Program-made: the position numbers and the translations under genes
Notes under the pieces: model-generated
Told to the model about the DNA's origin: nothing
Databases searched by the model: none
The model's input: only the letters and a program-made list of their open reading frames with translations
Shown: positions 25,607 through 34,759 of the stretch, piece by piece
Layout of the letters: each line of letters starts with the position of its first letter
How positions within the stretch are numbered: position 1 is the first letter of the stretch
Assembly: GCF_018130615.1 (NCBI RefSeq)
Contig: NZ_JAFCKB010000033.1
Location: 1 to 58,249, forward strand
From: Bradyrhizobium manausense
Lineage (GTDB): Bacteria > Pseudomonadota > Alphaproteobacteria > Rhizobiales > Xanthobacteraceae
Reading direction: 5' to 3'
DNA length: 58,249 nt

Positions 25607-26362
25607 CTATTTCATCTGTCCGATTAGCTGCGCCGCGCCGCTCGCCGTCTTCGCCAATCTCAACAGCGCCTCGCGACCTCCGGCCGCGTAGGCCGCCGCA
25701 GCCCGCAACAACTCGCGCAACTGTGCCGCCGCACCCGGATCAAACCGGCACCAGGCGCCGCCGGTCAGACGCGCGATCTCGCGAAACGCCTGCTCGGCGC
25801 CCGCATCATGGCCTTCCTGAAACAGGAACACCGGCACCTTCAGCATGCCGAGCTCACCTGCCTTGGCGCAGAGCGCGTCGACCTTCTCCTCCATGGCATC
25901 GCCGACGAAAACCACGGCGCGCACGCCCGATGCAACCGCCTCGCGCCGCGCGTCCGTCAGCACCCTGCCAATCTGGGTGTCGCCGCCACGGCAATCGATC
26001 TTGCTCATCAGCGTCGCCAGTTTGGCGCTGTCGGAAATCCACCCGGTGGCGCGGCATTCGTTGTAACCGCGGTAATAGACGAGCCGAATGTCGAGGCTTC
26101 CGAGCGCTGCAGCCTCGCGAAACATGTCGGCCTGAAGCGCGCAGGCCATGTCCCACGTCGGCTGCCGGCTCATCGTCGCATCCAACGCAAAGATCAAGCG
26201 GCCCTTCGCGCCAGGTGCATGCGGCGACAGCGAACGCGCCTTGGCGACGAAGGCGGCGACGTCCTCCGACGTCGACGTCTTTGCCTGCGGCAACGCGCCG
26301 TCGCTTTCGGCTCTCGCCGACACGGCCTCGCCATTACGCGGTTTGATGGGGTCGCCGGGCAT
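25607..26362 (-). CDS. VWA-domain-like protein
   Basis: 251 residues, soluble. After a polar 50-residue N-terminus comes GRLIFALDATMSRQPTWD, a MIDAS-like DxTxS motif at the first strand of a von Willebrand A fold. Further MIDAS-type residues sit in GGDTQIGRVLTDARRE and AVVFVGDAMEE. The pattern matches bacterial VWA proteins of unknown function that sit next to a DnaJ gene. Function is probably metal-dependent protein binding. Upstream of and in line with the DnaJ gene. Confidence 0.75.
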   Translation of the reverse strand: MPGDPIKPRNGEAVSARAESDGALPQAKTSTSEDVAAFVAKARSLSPHAPGAKGRLIFALDATMSRQPTWDMACALQADMFREAAALGSLDIRLVYYRGYNECRATGWISDSAKLATLMSKIDCRGGDTQIGRVLTDARREAVASGVRAVVFVGDAMEEKVDALCAKAGELGMLKVPVFLFQEGHDAGAEQAFREIARLTGGAWCRFDPGAAAQLRELLRAAAAYAAGGREALLRLAKTASGAAQLIGQMK

Positions 26363-26423
26363 CCGAAGTTACACCTGGTCTCACACCACCAATGTGGATA
26401 GCGTGCCCTGCCCGGTCAATGTG

Positions 26424-26459
26424 CAAAGCCCCCGCGGGCGGAAGCCGGCGGGGGCTTTG
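26424..26459 (-). terminator. Terminator downstream of the alpha/beta hydrolase
   Basis: Stem CAAAGCCCCCGC / GCGGGGGCTTTG with a GGGCGGAAGCCG loop region, lying 45 bases after the minus-strand hydrolase stop at 26504. For minus transcripts it ends in TTTG rather than a long U-run, so strength is moderate. Confidence 0.65.
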
Positions 26460-26503
26460 AAACTCGTTTCCGATTATGACCGAATGGATCGGCTGGTTTC
26501 AGA

Positions 26504-27364
26504 TCAGCTTTTGGCGGGTGCCATCAGCGCGACCGGACCGGGCTCCAGGATCTTGGGCGGAGCCGAACGGGTGTCTACCGGCGCGATTGCGCTGTCGGTG
26601 TCGGTCAGGAATTTATCGAGCATGCCCTGGATCGAGTTCTTGGCGTCATCCGGGCCGGTGTCGCGCATGTCGTTGTGCTGGAAGTCCGTCTTCACGACCT
26701 GAATGCCGGCCTTCTCGCACTCCTCGTCGGTCGGGATCACGCCCGGATCGGTCTTGAACTGCGGATCATGAGAACGGAACGACAGGATCTTGAACTTGCC
26801 CGCGGTCACGAACGGCACGCGGAGATTATCCAGCGTCACGACCTTCTTGACCTCATCCGGATACTGCTTGGCGAAGTACATCGTGATGTCGCCGCCCATG
26901 GAATGGCCGACCATCGTCACCCTGGAGTAGTCGGCGTTGGGCTGAACCTTCTTCATTTCCTGCATCGCCAGATGAATGTTGGCGACGCCGCGCAGAATTT
27001 GCGGCAGGCGGCCGACATAGAGTTCTCCGGGCTTGGTCACCATCGGAGGATCGGTCGGCAGATCATGCTGCGGGCTGACAACGAGATAACCGCGGGCGGC
27101 GAACGCGTTGGCGAGGAATCCGTACTCGGTATTCTTGACGGTGTTGCCGTGATTGATCACCGCGACCGGCATGGTGATCATGCCGGCATTTGCCTGCATT
27201 TCCTTGTCGCGACGGATCGCGATGTCGACAGGCACGGGACGATTGTCGCGCGAAGCGTCGTAAAAGGTGATGGTCTCGTGCTTGATGGCCCACTTGCTCG
27301 CCGTGAAATAGGCGACACCGCAGAGGGCTCCGACAGAAACCAGAACGGCAATTCCACGCTTCAT
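26504..27364 (-). CDS. Exported alpha/beta hydrolase (chlorophyllase/PAF-acetylhydrolase-like)
   Basis: 286 residues with an N-terminal hydrophobic signal/anchor (GIAVLVSVGALCGVAYFTA). Oxyanion region VAVINHGNTVKNTEYGFLANAFAARGYLVVSPQHDL; nucleophile elbow VGHSMGGD; Asp candidates in FRSHDPQFKTDPGV and a C-terminal His in DFQHNDMRD. Likely periplasmic esterase or lipase of unknown substrate. Monocistronic, with its own terminator. The 339-base gap to MipZ (27365-27703) shows no supported gene. Confidence 0.82.
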   Translation of the reverse strand: MKRGIAVLVSVGALCGVAYFTASKWAIKHETITFYDASRDNRPVPVDIAIRRDKEMQANAGMITMPVAVINHGNTVKNTEYGFLANAFAARGYLVVSPQHDLPTDPPMVTKPGELYVGRLPQILRGVANIHLAMQEMKKVQPNADYSRVTMVGHSMGGDITMYFAKQYPDEVKKVVTLDNLRVPFVTAGKFKILSFRSHDPQFKTDPGVIPTDEECEKAGIQVVKTDFQHNDMRDTGPDDAKNSIQGMLDKFLTDTDSAIAPVDTRSAPPKILEPGPVALMAPAKS

Positions 27365-27703
27365 TTTCGTCCTCAGCCTCAGGCCTTGCGACCTGATCCC
27401 TGTTGAAAATCGTGTTGTTCGAGGAGCTCTTCGGCCCCTTCGCGCCTATTCCCTAATATATGTCACAGCCGCGTGACAGGAAGGCTAAATATTGTGATCC
27501 AGCAGCCCTTTCATTGTGCGACGCACACGTTTGGTGAGCACCCTGTTCTGATACCGCTACGTCCGAATGCAGATGACCCTCCGACGCAACCCGTCACGAT
27601 CGGGTTCAATCTCACAGTGAATGCCTGATGAAAACGGCTTTGCAGGCGTTCGGTTCCCGCAGGAACTCGCTGCCGTGATCGAGCGGAAGTAGCAACGTAC
27701 CGC

Positions 27704-28627
27704 TTAGGCGCCGAGGATGTCGTGAACCTCGAGCGGCTTATCCACCTGGCTGAACCACTCTGCGCGATTTGCCGCACGTCGCCGGCCGCGCTCGTCGAGT
27801 GGCAGCTTGAGCTGGCGCAGCAGGCCCGTCACCTCTTCCCGCGCGGTGAGATGGCCGAGATTGGGCCGCATGCCGAGCGTCGTCTCGTCGATTTCGTCCA
27901 GCGCCGTCAGGCCGCGCGGGAAGAACTCGCGATAGACCACGCGTTCGGCGAAGCCATCGACGTAACGGAAGCCGAGCCGCAGCGACAGATCCTTCAGCCC
28001 CTCGGCGACAAGCTGCTTGTTGCGGGAGCCGAGCATCGACAGGCGGTTGCGCACCACGATCCAGTCGGTGGTCGAACCGTCGAGCTGGCGACGCTTGCGC
28101 CTGACGTCGCGCACCATCTCGGCGTAATGGCTTTCCCCGGTCACCGCGTAATTGGCGGGGTCGACGGTGCCGAGCACGTCGAAATCCAGGAAGCTGTCAT
28201 TGATCGGCGTGACCAGCGTGTCGGCCATCGAATGGGCGAGCCGCATCAGATAGCTGTCGGTGCCGGGGGTATCGATGACGATGAAATCGAAACTGCTCTC
28301 GACCGCCGACACCGCCTCCATGAACTGCTGGAACTCGGAATTCTCGTTCTCGGCGATCTGCATGGTCTCGCCGAGCTTGATGCAGCGATGCACCGGAAGC
28401 TCGAGGTCGATCTTGCTGCGCCGGGCCCAGACGGAGCGGTTGTTGATGTAACGGGTGAAGCTTTGCTGGCGGCAGTCGAGATCGATAGTGGCGACGCGCT
28501 GGCCGGCTTTCAGGAGCGCAACCGCGATGTGCAGGGCGGTGGTCGATTTGCCGGAGCCGCCCTTCTCATTGCCGAGCACAACGACGTGCGCCGAGCCGGA
28601 TTGGCTTTGGCTAGCCTGCACGAGCAT
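27704..28627 (-). CDS. mipZ: Division-plane positioning ATPase MipZ
   Basis: 307 residues from ATG 28627. MipZ is a ParA/MinD-type ATPase that forms a gradient from ParB at the poles and blocks FtsZ assembly away from midcell. Seen: VVLGNEKGGSGKSTTALHIA with deviant Walker A (KGGSGKST), VATIDLDCRQQSFTRYINNR, FIVIDTPGTDSYLMRLAHSMAD (switch region), and VRNRLSMLGSRN. The sequence after LTALDEI is typical of the alphaproteobacterial MipZ C-terminus. Confidence 0.95.
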   Translation of the reverse strand: MLVQASQSQSGSAHVVVLGNEKGGSGKSTTALHIAVALLKAGQRVATIDLDCRQQSFTRYINNRSVWARRSKIDLELPVHRCIKLGETMQIAENENSEFQQFMEAVSAVESSFDFIVIDTPGTDSYLMRLAHSMADTLVTPINDSFLDFDVLGTVDPANYAVTGESHYAEMVRDVRRKRRQLDGSTTDWIVVRNRLSMLGSRNKQLVAEGLKDLSLRLGFRYVDGFAERVVYREFFPRGLTALDEIDETTLGMRPNLGHLTAREEVTGLLRQLKLPLDERGRRRAANRAEWFSQVDKPLEVHDILGA

Positions 28628-28901
28628 GGCGATCCTCAACACCCCTGAACAATATCTTCGAGTTGGCCGCGTCTGCGGTCAAGTGAAATGCGTGACAGGA
28701 TGACGAAATCACAAGTGCGCTGGTCATCATCATGAATCGTGTCGCGATGTCACATCAGTGATCCAGCCCACAAGGGCGCGACATCCTCATTACGACGGAT
28801 GCTGTGCCGCATGTCGATGCATGGCGTCCACGATCGCGGCTTGTTAAGGTTATCCGGCTGCGCGGCAGGCCGCGCCCTCCCCCCAACCTTGCCGAGTCCT
28901 G

Positions 28902-29753
28902 ATGTCACGAAGCCCCTTGATCACCCGCACGGTGCCCGCCCTGCGACGCGCCGTCGACAGTCTTCGCAGGCGAAAGGCCACGATCGCGCTGGTGCCGACC
29001 ATGGGGGCCCTCCATGACGGGCATGTGTCGCTGGTGCGGCTCGCCAAGCAGCGTGCGAGTCGCGTCGTGGTCTCGATCTTCGTCAATCCAACCCAGTTCG
29101 CCCCGACCGAGGATTTCGGCGCCTATCCGCGGACCTGGAAATCCGACATCGCCAAGCTCGCAGCCGAGAACGTCGACATCGTCTGGCACCCCGGCGTCGA
29201 GGCGATGTATCCGGAGGGCTTTGCGACGCGCATCGTCCCGGAGGGGCCGGCGCTGGCCGGCCTGGAGGACCGCTTCCGCCCGCACTTCTTCGGCGGCGTC
29301 GCCACCGTCGTCGGCAAGCTGTTCACGCAATGCCGGCCGGATGTCGCGATCTTCGGCGAGAAGGACTTTCAGCAATGGCGCGTGGTGACACAGATGGCGC
29401 GCGACCTCGACCTCGGCGTTAAGGTGATCGGCTCCCGCACCGTGCGCGAGCGCGACGGGCTCGCGATGTCGTCGCGCAACGTTTACCTGTCGCCTGCGGA
29501 GCGGCAGACCGCCACCACCCTCTTCCGCGCCATGAAGGATAGTGCCGCGCGGATCCGGTCCGGCGAAGCCATAGCCAGCGCGATGGCCCGCGGCGCCGAG
29601 ATGATCACGGCGGCCGGCTTTGAGCTCGACTATTTCGAGGTGCGGCGTGCCGACACGCTGGCGCCGGTCACCTCGCGCAAGGATGGGCCGCTGAGGATCC
29701 TGGTCGCCGCCAAGCTCGGCACGACGCGGCTGATCGACAATCTTGCGGTTTAG
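28902..29753 (+). CDS. panC: Pantothenate synthetase PanC
   Basis: 283 residues. Joins pantoate and beta-alanine with ATP to form pantothenate (CoA pathway) in the cytosol. Motifs: [19 protein letters not shown] (HIGH-like), [49 protein letters not shown] (KMSKS-like) and the C-terminal LAAKLG-type segment. The stop overlaps the convergent DUF1489 gene by 4 bases. No panB is visible near it. Confidence 0.96.
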   Translation: MSRSPLITRTVPALRRAVDSLRRRKATIALVPTMGALHDGHVSLVRLAKQRASRVVVSIFVNPTQFAPTEDFGAYPRTWKSDIAKLAAENVDIVWHPGVEAMYPEGFATRIVPEGPALAGLEDRFRPHFFGGVATVVGKLFTQCRPDVAIFGEKDFQQWRVVTQMARDLDLGVKVIGSRTVRERDGLAMSSRNVYLSPAERQTATTLFRAMKDSAARIRSGEAIASAMARGAEMITAAGFELDYFEVRRADTLAPVTSRKDGPLRILVAAKLGTTRLIDNLAV

Positions 29754-30190
29754 AGCAGTCCGAGATCGCGCAGCTCGCGCCGCATCGGCTCCGGCATGGC
29801 CGCAATGGTGCCGGCAGCGGACTTGCCGAGATCGGCCGGCACGGAATCATCCGTGAGATAGCGCCAGCCCTGGAACGGGCGCATCGGCCGCGGCGATACC
29901 GAAATCACCTTTGGCTGCATCACGATCCGGCAACGCCCGATACCGTCCTTGTCGCGGAACGGCTCGATGCCGATGATTTTCTCGCGCGCGGCGATCTCGC
30001 CCTTGATGACCCAATAGAGCGAGCCGCCTGCGAGAATCTCGGCGTCGCGCTTCGGCACCATGCGGGTGATATGGATGTGGCGTTGCGGCAGGCCTTTTTT
30101 CTTGGCCGTCTGCATCCGTTCGGCGACCCACCCCTTCAATTCCTTGACGGAGTCGCAGCCGACGGCAAGCTTGATCAGATGGAGTGGCAT
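29750..30190 (-). CDS. DUF1489 family protein
   Basis: 146 residues, the family's usual length. Characteristic text: [58 protein letters not shown]-like segment and [13 protein letters not shown]. Alphaproteobacterial family with no established function. Convergent with panC. Confidence 0.9.
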   Translation of the reverse strand: MPLHLIKLAVGCDSVKELKGWVAERMQTAKKKGLPQRHIHITRMVPKRDAEILAGGSLYWVIKGEIAAREKIIGIEPFRDKDGIGRCRIVMQPKVISVSPRPMRPFQGWRYLTDDSVPADLGKSAAGTIAAMPEPMRRELRDLGLL

Positions 30191-30232
30191 GGCCCAGCAT
30201 TAGCGGGCCAGCCACGCCTTTTCAAAGCCGAA

Positions 30233-31222
30233 CTAGTCGTTATCCGCAGCCGCAGGAGCCGTGGCCGGCGGCGGTGCCAGCGGAACCGGCGCAGCGGCCG
30301 GCGCGCGTGCAGCCTTCGGCGCGGGCGGCTTCTTCGCAGCCGGAGCCCCAGGCGCGGTGGCCTGAGCCGAGGTCGCAGCCGGAGCGCGTTGCGCCGGCGC
30401 TGCGGCCGCGTTGGCAGCCGGCGGCTGGCGTGTCGACGGCTCCGGATTCATGATGCTCACCGGCGGGGTCGACGAAGCGCTCGGGAACTCCGCATTGGTC
30501 GGCTTGCCCGTCGGCATCGACGGCGGCAGCGCGGCGACCGCGCCCGGGAATGGAGTGCCCGCCGGCGCCGAACCAGGCGCGTTCCAGGTCGGCGCGTAGC
30601 GCGCGACCAGCATGTCGTAGAGATGGGCGTCCATGTTGGCGGCGACCTGCTGCTGATCGGTCAGGGAGCGGAACGCGGCACAATCGAACTGGGTACAAGC
30701 GTCGCGCATGACCAGCACCTGCGCGACGAGGCCATAGCGATCGTGCTCCAGCGACTTGCGCAGCACCTTCAGGTCCGGTGTCAGGCTCTTCTCGGCAGTC
30801 GCGACATCACCAAGCGCGGTCAGGCGGTCGATCCGCGCGGCCGTGTAGGAGACGGCGGTAGCCGCCGCATCCGGCGAGCCGAACAGCGCCTTCTCGCAAC
30901 CGACCTGCACGGCATCGCCGGCGATGTCGTCGAGGCACGACAGCGCCGGCAGGGTCGCGGTCACCGTGGCTTGCGTGCGGGCCTCCACAGTCGAGGTTTC
31001 TTGCCCGAGCGGCCCATAGATACGCATGGTGGCGGCCACCGCGATGCCGATGGAGAGCAGCGTGATGACGGTCAGCGCGCCGTTGGCGACCGATTTCTCG
31101 GCGCGCAGCAGCGTGATCAGCAGGATCAAGCCGAAGAAGCCGGCCGCCGCCAGCGTCAGCCACATCGGAAAGGCCGGCGAGCGCCAGACTTGGTCGAGCG
31201 ACGAGGCCCATGCCCAGTTCAT
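30233..31222 (-). CDS. Membrane protein with Ala/Pro-rich C-terminal tail, unknown function
   Basis: 329 residues. Two membrane helices near the N-terminus (FPMWLTLAAAGFFGLILLITLL and GALTVITLLSIGIAVAATM), then a soluble helical domain of about 150 residues with paired Cys (LSCLDDIAGDAVQVGCEKALF; RDACTQFDCAAF), suggestive of disulfides and a periplasmic location. The last 110 residues are Ala/Pro-rich low complexity with scattered Lys and end in NDN-type acid residues. No named family recognised; probably conserved within Bradyrhizobium. Domain order hints at an envelope protein. Confidence 0.7.
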   Translation of the reverse strand: MNWAWASSLDQVWRSPAFPMWLTLAAAGFFGLILLITLLRAEKSVANGALTVITLLSIGIAVAATMRIYGPLGQETSTVEARTQATVTATLPALSCLDDIAGDAVQVGCEKALFGSPDAAATAVSYTAARIDRLTALGDVATAEKSLTPDLKVLRKSLEHDRYGLVAQVLVMRDACTQFDCAAFRSLTDQQQVAANMDAHLYDMLVARYAPTWNAPGSAPAGTPFPGAVAALPPSMPTGKPTNAEFPSASSTPPVSIMNPEPSTRQPPAANAAAAPAQRAPAATSAQATAPGAPAAKKPPAPKAARAPAAAPVPLAPPPATAPAAADND

Positions 31223-31378
31223 GCGCGATGTCCCCTCACGCGAGCAAAGAGCGAATGGTCAAGCGAGCACCGCGAACCGGTAACTGCCCCCGCGCCACCT
31301 TGCCGAGCCGAAGCGGGCCTTTTGACGGCAGGCGGAGCAAATTCCTCCGCGATGTCAATGCGTGGTGCTGTCAGCGCA

Positions 31379-31570
31379 CTATGAGAGGGCGAGCTGGCTT
31401 TCCTTGGCGACCCGTTCGAAGGCTTCGGTCGAGCTCTTGATCCGGTATTGGCAGTCGTCGCCTTCCGTCGGCAGCAGGCGAATGACCTCGTATGCGCCAC
31501 TCGCAGCCGGGCGCGCGACGTTGCTGGCCGTGAACAATACGCGCGTTCCCACGGGGAATTTATGCTTCAA
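31379..31570 (-). CDS. Small conserved hypothetical protein
   Basis: 63 residues, basic, no signal. Reads like a small beta-barrel: KFPVGTRVLFTASNVARPAASGAYEVIRLLP and CQYRIKSSTEAFERVAKESQLAL. The layout (G-T-x-V near the N-terminus, YEVIRLLP, YRIKS, R-V-A-x-E-x-x-L) is found in a small Rhizobiales hypothetical family. Function unknown. The next 205 bases to yidB hold nothing supported. Confidence 0.7.
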   Translation of the reverse strand: MKHKFPVGTRVLFTASNVARPAASGAYEVIRLLPTEGDDCQYRIKSSTEAFERVAKESQLALS

Positions 31571-31775
31571 CGCCCATCTCCATCACTCAAACAGCGCCGG
31601 CCGTGCCCAGGGTCCCCACTGCGACGGACCGGCTGAAAACCCGATCCGACGTATAGCACGCGATGCGGCGTTTTGGCCAGCAGTATGCAGGCCAGGCAAA
31701 CCCAGCAATCCCGCAGTGTTTTCAGGATGATAGATAGGGGTCGAGCGTTCTGCGATACCGTCGGAACCGCCCCAC

Positions 31776-32144
31776 TCAGGCACCGTGGGGCAGATGGCCC
31801 TGCGGGCTTGCCTGATCCACGGCCTTGGGCAGCTCCTGGGCCAGGATCTCGCCGAGCTGGTCGACCGGAATGTTGTAGCGCGCGGCAAGCTGGCGGACGG
31901 TGTCGTTACCGAGCACGGCGCGGAGCTGGTCGGCCGAGATCGGCAGATTCTGGCCATTACCGAGCCAGGATTTGACCTGATCGCCGAAGCCCGCCTGCTG
32001 AAGCTTGGCGACGATCGCGCCTAAGCCCCCCTGGTTGTTGCTGCCGAGCACCTCGTTCAGCACGGCCGGCAGGACGGCGGCGCCGAGCTGGCCGAGCGCA
32101 CTACGCAATGCGGGATTGTTTTCCAGTGAGTCCAGAATTCCCAT
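31776..32144 (-). CDS. YidB/DUF937 family protein
   Basis: 122 residues from ATG 32144, with AGGAGAGGGG just upstream. YidB/DUF937 pattern: MGILDSLENNPAL, LGAIVAKLQQAGFGDQVKSWLGNGQNLPISADQLRAVLG split over about residues 43-82, then YNIPVDQLGEILAQELPKAVDQ. Homologues are of unknown function. The frame opens earlier but upstream residues are unlike the family. Confidence 0.88.
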   Translation of the reverse strand: MGILDSLENNPALRSALGQLGAAVLPAVLNEVLGSNNQGGLGAIVAKLQQAGFGDQVKSWLGNGQNLPISADQLRAVLGNDTVRQLAARYNIPVDQLGEILAQELPKAVDQASPQGHLPHGA

Positions 32145-32282
32145 TACCGTCCCCTCTCCTGAGCCGTCTTCCCTTCGATTGAGCGCTGCGAGCCGGCATG
32201 CCGTCAAGCCGCGCCAAATCACATTTCAAGCGAGCACGACCTTGTCGGAGCAGCGGTGCCGCTTCTCCGATCATGTCCACGA

Positions 32283-32945
32283 TCAGACGCTCTCGAACTT
32301 TTCGATGACGAGCGTTTCGGCGAGCCCATCGCGGGTCCATTCCTGGAACGCCGGCATCGCCATCATCGTGTCCATATAGGCCTTGGCCTCCGGCGTGACC
32401 TCGATCGCGTAGGTGCGGAAGCGATGGACGACCGGAGCATACATCGCATCGGCTGCGCCGAAGCGGCCGAACAGGAACGGCCCGTCCGCACCGTAGCGGG
32501 TCCGGCACGTGCGCCAGATCTCCTGCACGCGCGCAACGTTGGCCATGGCATCCGCCGACAGCGTCACGGGACGCACCGGACGATGCAGGTTCATGCCGCA
32601 CTCGCTGCGCAGGGCCATGAATCCGGAGTGCATCTCGGCGCACACCGAACGGGCAAACGCCCGCGCCGCCAAATCGTCGGGCCACAGCTTCTTCTCCGGA
32701 TAGCGCTCGGCGACGTACTCGATGATGGCAAGCGAATCCCACACCGTGACGTCGCCGTCGACCAACACCGGCACCTTGCCGGCGCGGCTGAAGGACAGGA
32801 TCTGCTCCTTGTCCGCGGGATTGTCGGTGTAGAGCGGGATCACGGTCTCCACGAACGGGATGTCGTTGGCGCGGAGCGCGAGCCAGGGCCGCATCGACCA
32901 TGACGAGTAGTTCTTGTTGCCGATCGCGAGCTTGAGCGCTGCCAT
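32283..32945 (-). CDS. Glutathione S-transferase family protein
   Basis: 220 residues from ATG 32945. N-terminal thioredoxin-like domain: LKLAIGNKNYSSWSMRPWLAL, with the Ser of YSSWS at the catalytic position (Zeta/Tau-like), cis-Pro in GKVPVLVDG and the GSH-gamma-Glu site in VWDSLAIIEYVAERYP. All-helical C-terminal domain follows (AFARSVCAEMHSGFMALR to FGAADAMYAPVVHRF). Family detoxification or isomerase role; specific substrate unknown. Confidence 0.92.
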   Translation of the reverse strand: MAALKLAIGNKNYSSWSMRPWLALRANDIPFVETVIPLYTDNPADKEQILSFSRAGKVPVLVDGDVTVWDSLAIIEYVAERYPEKKLWPDDLAARAFARSVCAEMHSGFMALRSECGMNLHRPVRPVTLSADAMANVARVQEIWRTCRTRYGADGPFLFGRFGAADAMYAPVVHRFRTYAIEVTPEAKAYMDTMMAMPAFQEWTRDGLAETLVIEKFESV

Positions 32946-33067
32946 GTCACTGGTCCTTCCGTAGGTCTTTCGGGTGCGGCTGCTTTTAACGCCATCGCCT
33001 GCCGCCAATCAATCGTTGCCGCTACCAGCCATGCGTGGCAATCGTGGCGGCTCGCGAGGAGAGAGAC

Positions 33068-33784
33068 ATGAGCAGGCATTGGGTCGACATCACCGCCGTC
33101 GGCTTCTTCATCATCGAATGGCTGGCCTATGCCGCCACGCTCGAGCATTCGGCCTATGGCCGCGACAGCCTGTCGGCGCGGATGAACCGCTATCGCGAGG
33201 TCTGGGTCCGCCGTCTGCTCGATCGCGAGACGCGCATGGTCGACATGCAGATCATGGCCTCGCTCCAGAACGGCACCGCCTTCTTCGCCTCCACCAGCCT
33301 GTTCGCGCTCGGCGGCGCGCTGGCGCTGCTGCATGCGACCAACGACGCCATCACCATTCTGGGCAAGCTGCCGATCGATCTCAGCCCCTCGCCCGCGCTG
33401 TGGGAGCTAAAATGCGTCGGCCTGGTGCTGATCTGTGTCTATGCCTTTTTCAAGTTCGCCTGGGCCTATCGGCTGTTCAACTATGTCGCGATCCTGTTCG
33501 GCGGCATGCCGCCGTCTTCCCTGCGCGACACGCCAGAGGCCGAGGCCCATGTCATCCGCACCTCGCGCGTGTTCGAATCCGCCGGCCGCCATTTCAACCG
33601 CGGCCAGCGTGCCTTCTTCTTCGCGCTCGGCTATCTCGGCTGGTTCGTCAGCCCCTGGGTGCTGTTCGTAACCACGGCCGCCGTGGTGGTGGTGACCTGG
33701 CGCCGGCAGTTCGCCTCGAGTGCCTGGGCGGCCATGGCGCCGGATGTGATCGCAGGCGACGAGGGGTTGAAGCGCGGTCATTGA
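33068..33784 (+). CDS. DUF599 membrane protein
   Basis: 238 residues from ATG 33068, preceded by AGGAGAGAG. Four predicted membrane segments: ITAVGFFIIEWLAYAAT, TAFFASTSLFALGGALALLHA, LKCVGLVLICVYAFFKFAWAY, and FFFALGYLGWFVSPWVLFVTTAAVVVV. DUF599 hallmarks: RMNRYREVWVRRLLDRETRMVD and NRGQRAFFFALGYLGWF. Function unknown. Divergent from the GST gene. Confidence 0.9.
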   Translation: MSRHWVDITAVGFFIIEWLAYAATLEHSAYGRDSLSARMNRYREVWVRRLLDRETRMVDMQIMASLQNGTAFFASTSLFALGGALALLHATNDAITILGKLPIDLSPSPALWELKCVGLVLICVYAFFKFAWAYRLFNYVAILFGGMPPSSLRDTPEAEAHVIRTSRVFESAGRHFNRGQRAFFFALGYLGWFVSPWVLFVTTAAVVVVTWRRQFASSAWAAMAPDVIAGDEGLKRGH

Positions 33785-33802
33785 GGCCGGCTCTTTCCAT
33801 AT

Positions 33803-33882
33803 CGTCATTGCGAGCGCAGCGAAGCAATCCAGAATCCCTCCGCGGATACGCTCTGGATTGGTTCGCTGCGCTCGCAATGACG
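33803..33882. repeat. Palindromic intergenic repeat, family B, copy 1
   Basis: An 80-bp imperfect palindrome that starts CGTCATTGCGAGCGCAGCG and ends CGCTGCGCTCGCAATGACG, with nested AGCAATCCAGA / TCTGGATTG halves and a central CCGCGGA. A second copy lies at 52058-52145. Arms and core are shared; spacing differs. A typical Bradyrhizobium REP-like element. Confidence 0.9.
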
Positions 33883-33949
33883 GAGTATGAGGAGACAGCT
33901 CCGCTCTTCCCGTTCGCACTGAGTAGCAGACACACCTTCGCAGCCTCGC

Positions 33950-34560
33950 GGCGCAATTCGCCCGAGCTTTGCTTGATCACTCCGCCCTCTCGTCCGAGAG
34001 GGCGCAGGGAAGGCCGGGTGCTGACCTCGCACCCGCGGTCTGCTGCGCGAATGTAGCGCAGTGAAAGACCGCACAGCAGCATACAGGTGAAGCCCAACAC
34101 ACGGCCTTCCCTGCGCGATGGGTTGACGGCTTATGCCGTGCTCTCCCGGGAGCCGAATTCCTTCTGGCCTCCCTCGCCTCGCGAATTGACGATGTGGTTG
34201 ATCCGGTTGGACGCTCCACATCTCCGCGACGGCTTGACCGTAGCAACGACGGTCGGGACCACACGGTTTTGCCGTACGCGCGTTCGCCTGATGCCACAGG
34301 GTTTTCCCGCACTGTCGACGTTGCGGGAAAAAATGTTGGCGAGACGAATTTCACAGCGCCGCTCGTCCGCACGCGGTTTCGGGCTCACAAGGACTACCCG
34401 CCCTGCCCGCACCCTCTCGTGCCGACGCTGCCGCGTCCACCGCAAGCCCGGCTCGCAATTCGTGACGACGTACGATCGCCCCTCAAGGATGAGCCGGGAT
34501 GGGCGACACATACGCCATTCCCGAATTTCGGTAAAGAAGAATATTTTCACACGGGTGCAT
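33950..34560. repeat. Interspersed non-coding repeat of Bradyrhizobium type with structured head
   Basis: About 600 bases without a supported gene. At its left end a 15-bp inverted repeat (34002-34016 with 34102-34116, GCGCAGGGAAGGCCG / CGGCCTTCCCTGCGC) encloses two hairpins: GGGTGC/GCACCC around 34016-34034, and GCGGTCT-x-CTGCGC / GCGCAG-x-AGACCGC at 34035-34072. The rest contains phrases such as CCACACGGTTTTGCCGTACGCG and GGATGAGCCGGGATGG that I recall from repeats scattered in Bradyrhizobiaceae genomes. Open frames on both strands are Arg/Pro-rich noise. The limits given are approximate. Confidence 0.6.
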
Positions 34561-34759
34561 TGACAGAGGGCGACACAGCGAAGCTGCGCGCACGCAGCCG
34601 CAGGATGGGCAAAGCGCAAGCGTGCCCAACAATCGATTGCGATTGGAGAGAGATCGCGGGCACGGTGCGTGGCGCCTCTGCCCAGCCTTCGAGACCTCCG
34701 TGATCGAGATCACGCGCACCACTTGACATTGCGCCCGCGTTTCCCCGACAACTCAAGCC

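Noticed and set aside
34087-34619. Overlapping frames of about 160 codons in the interspersed repeat
   Set aside because: Arg/Pro-rich text on both strands, no ribosome site, coincides with repeat sequence.
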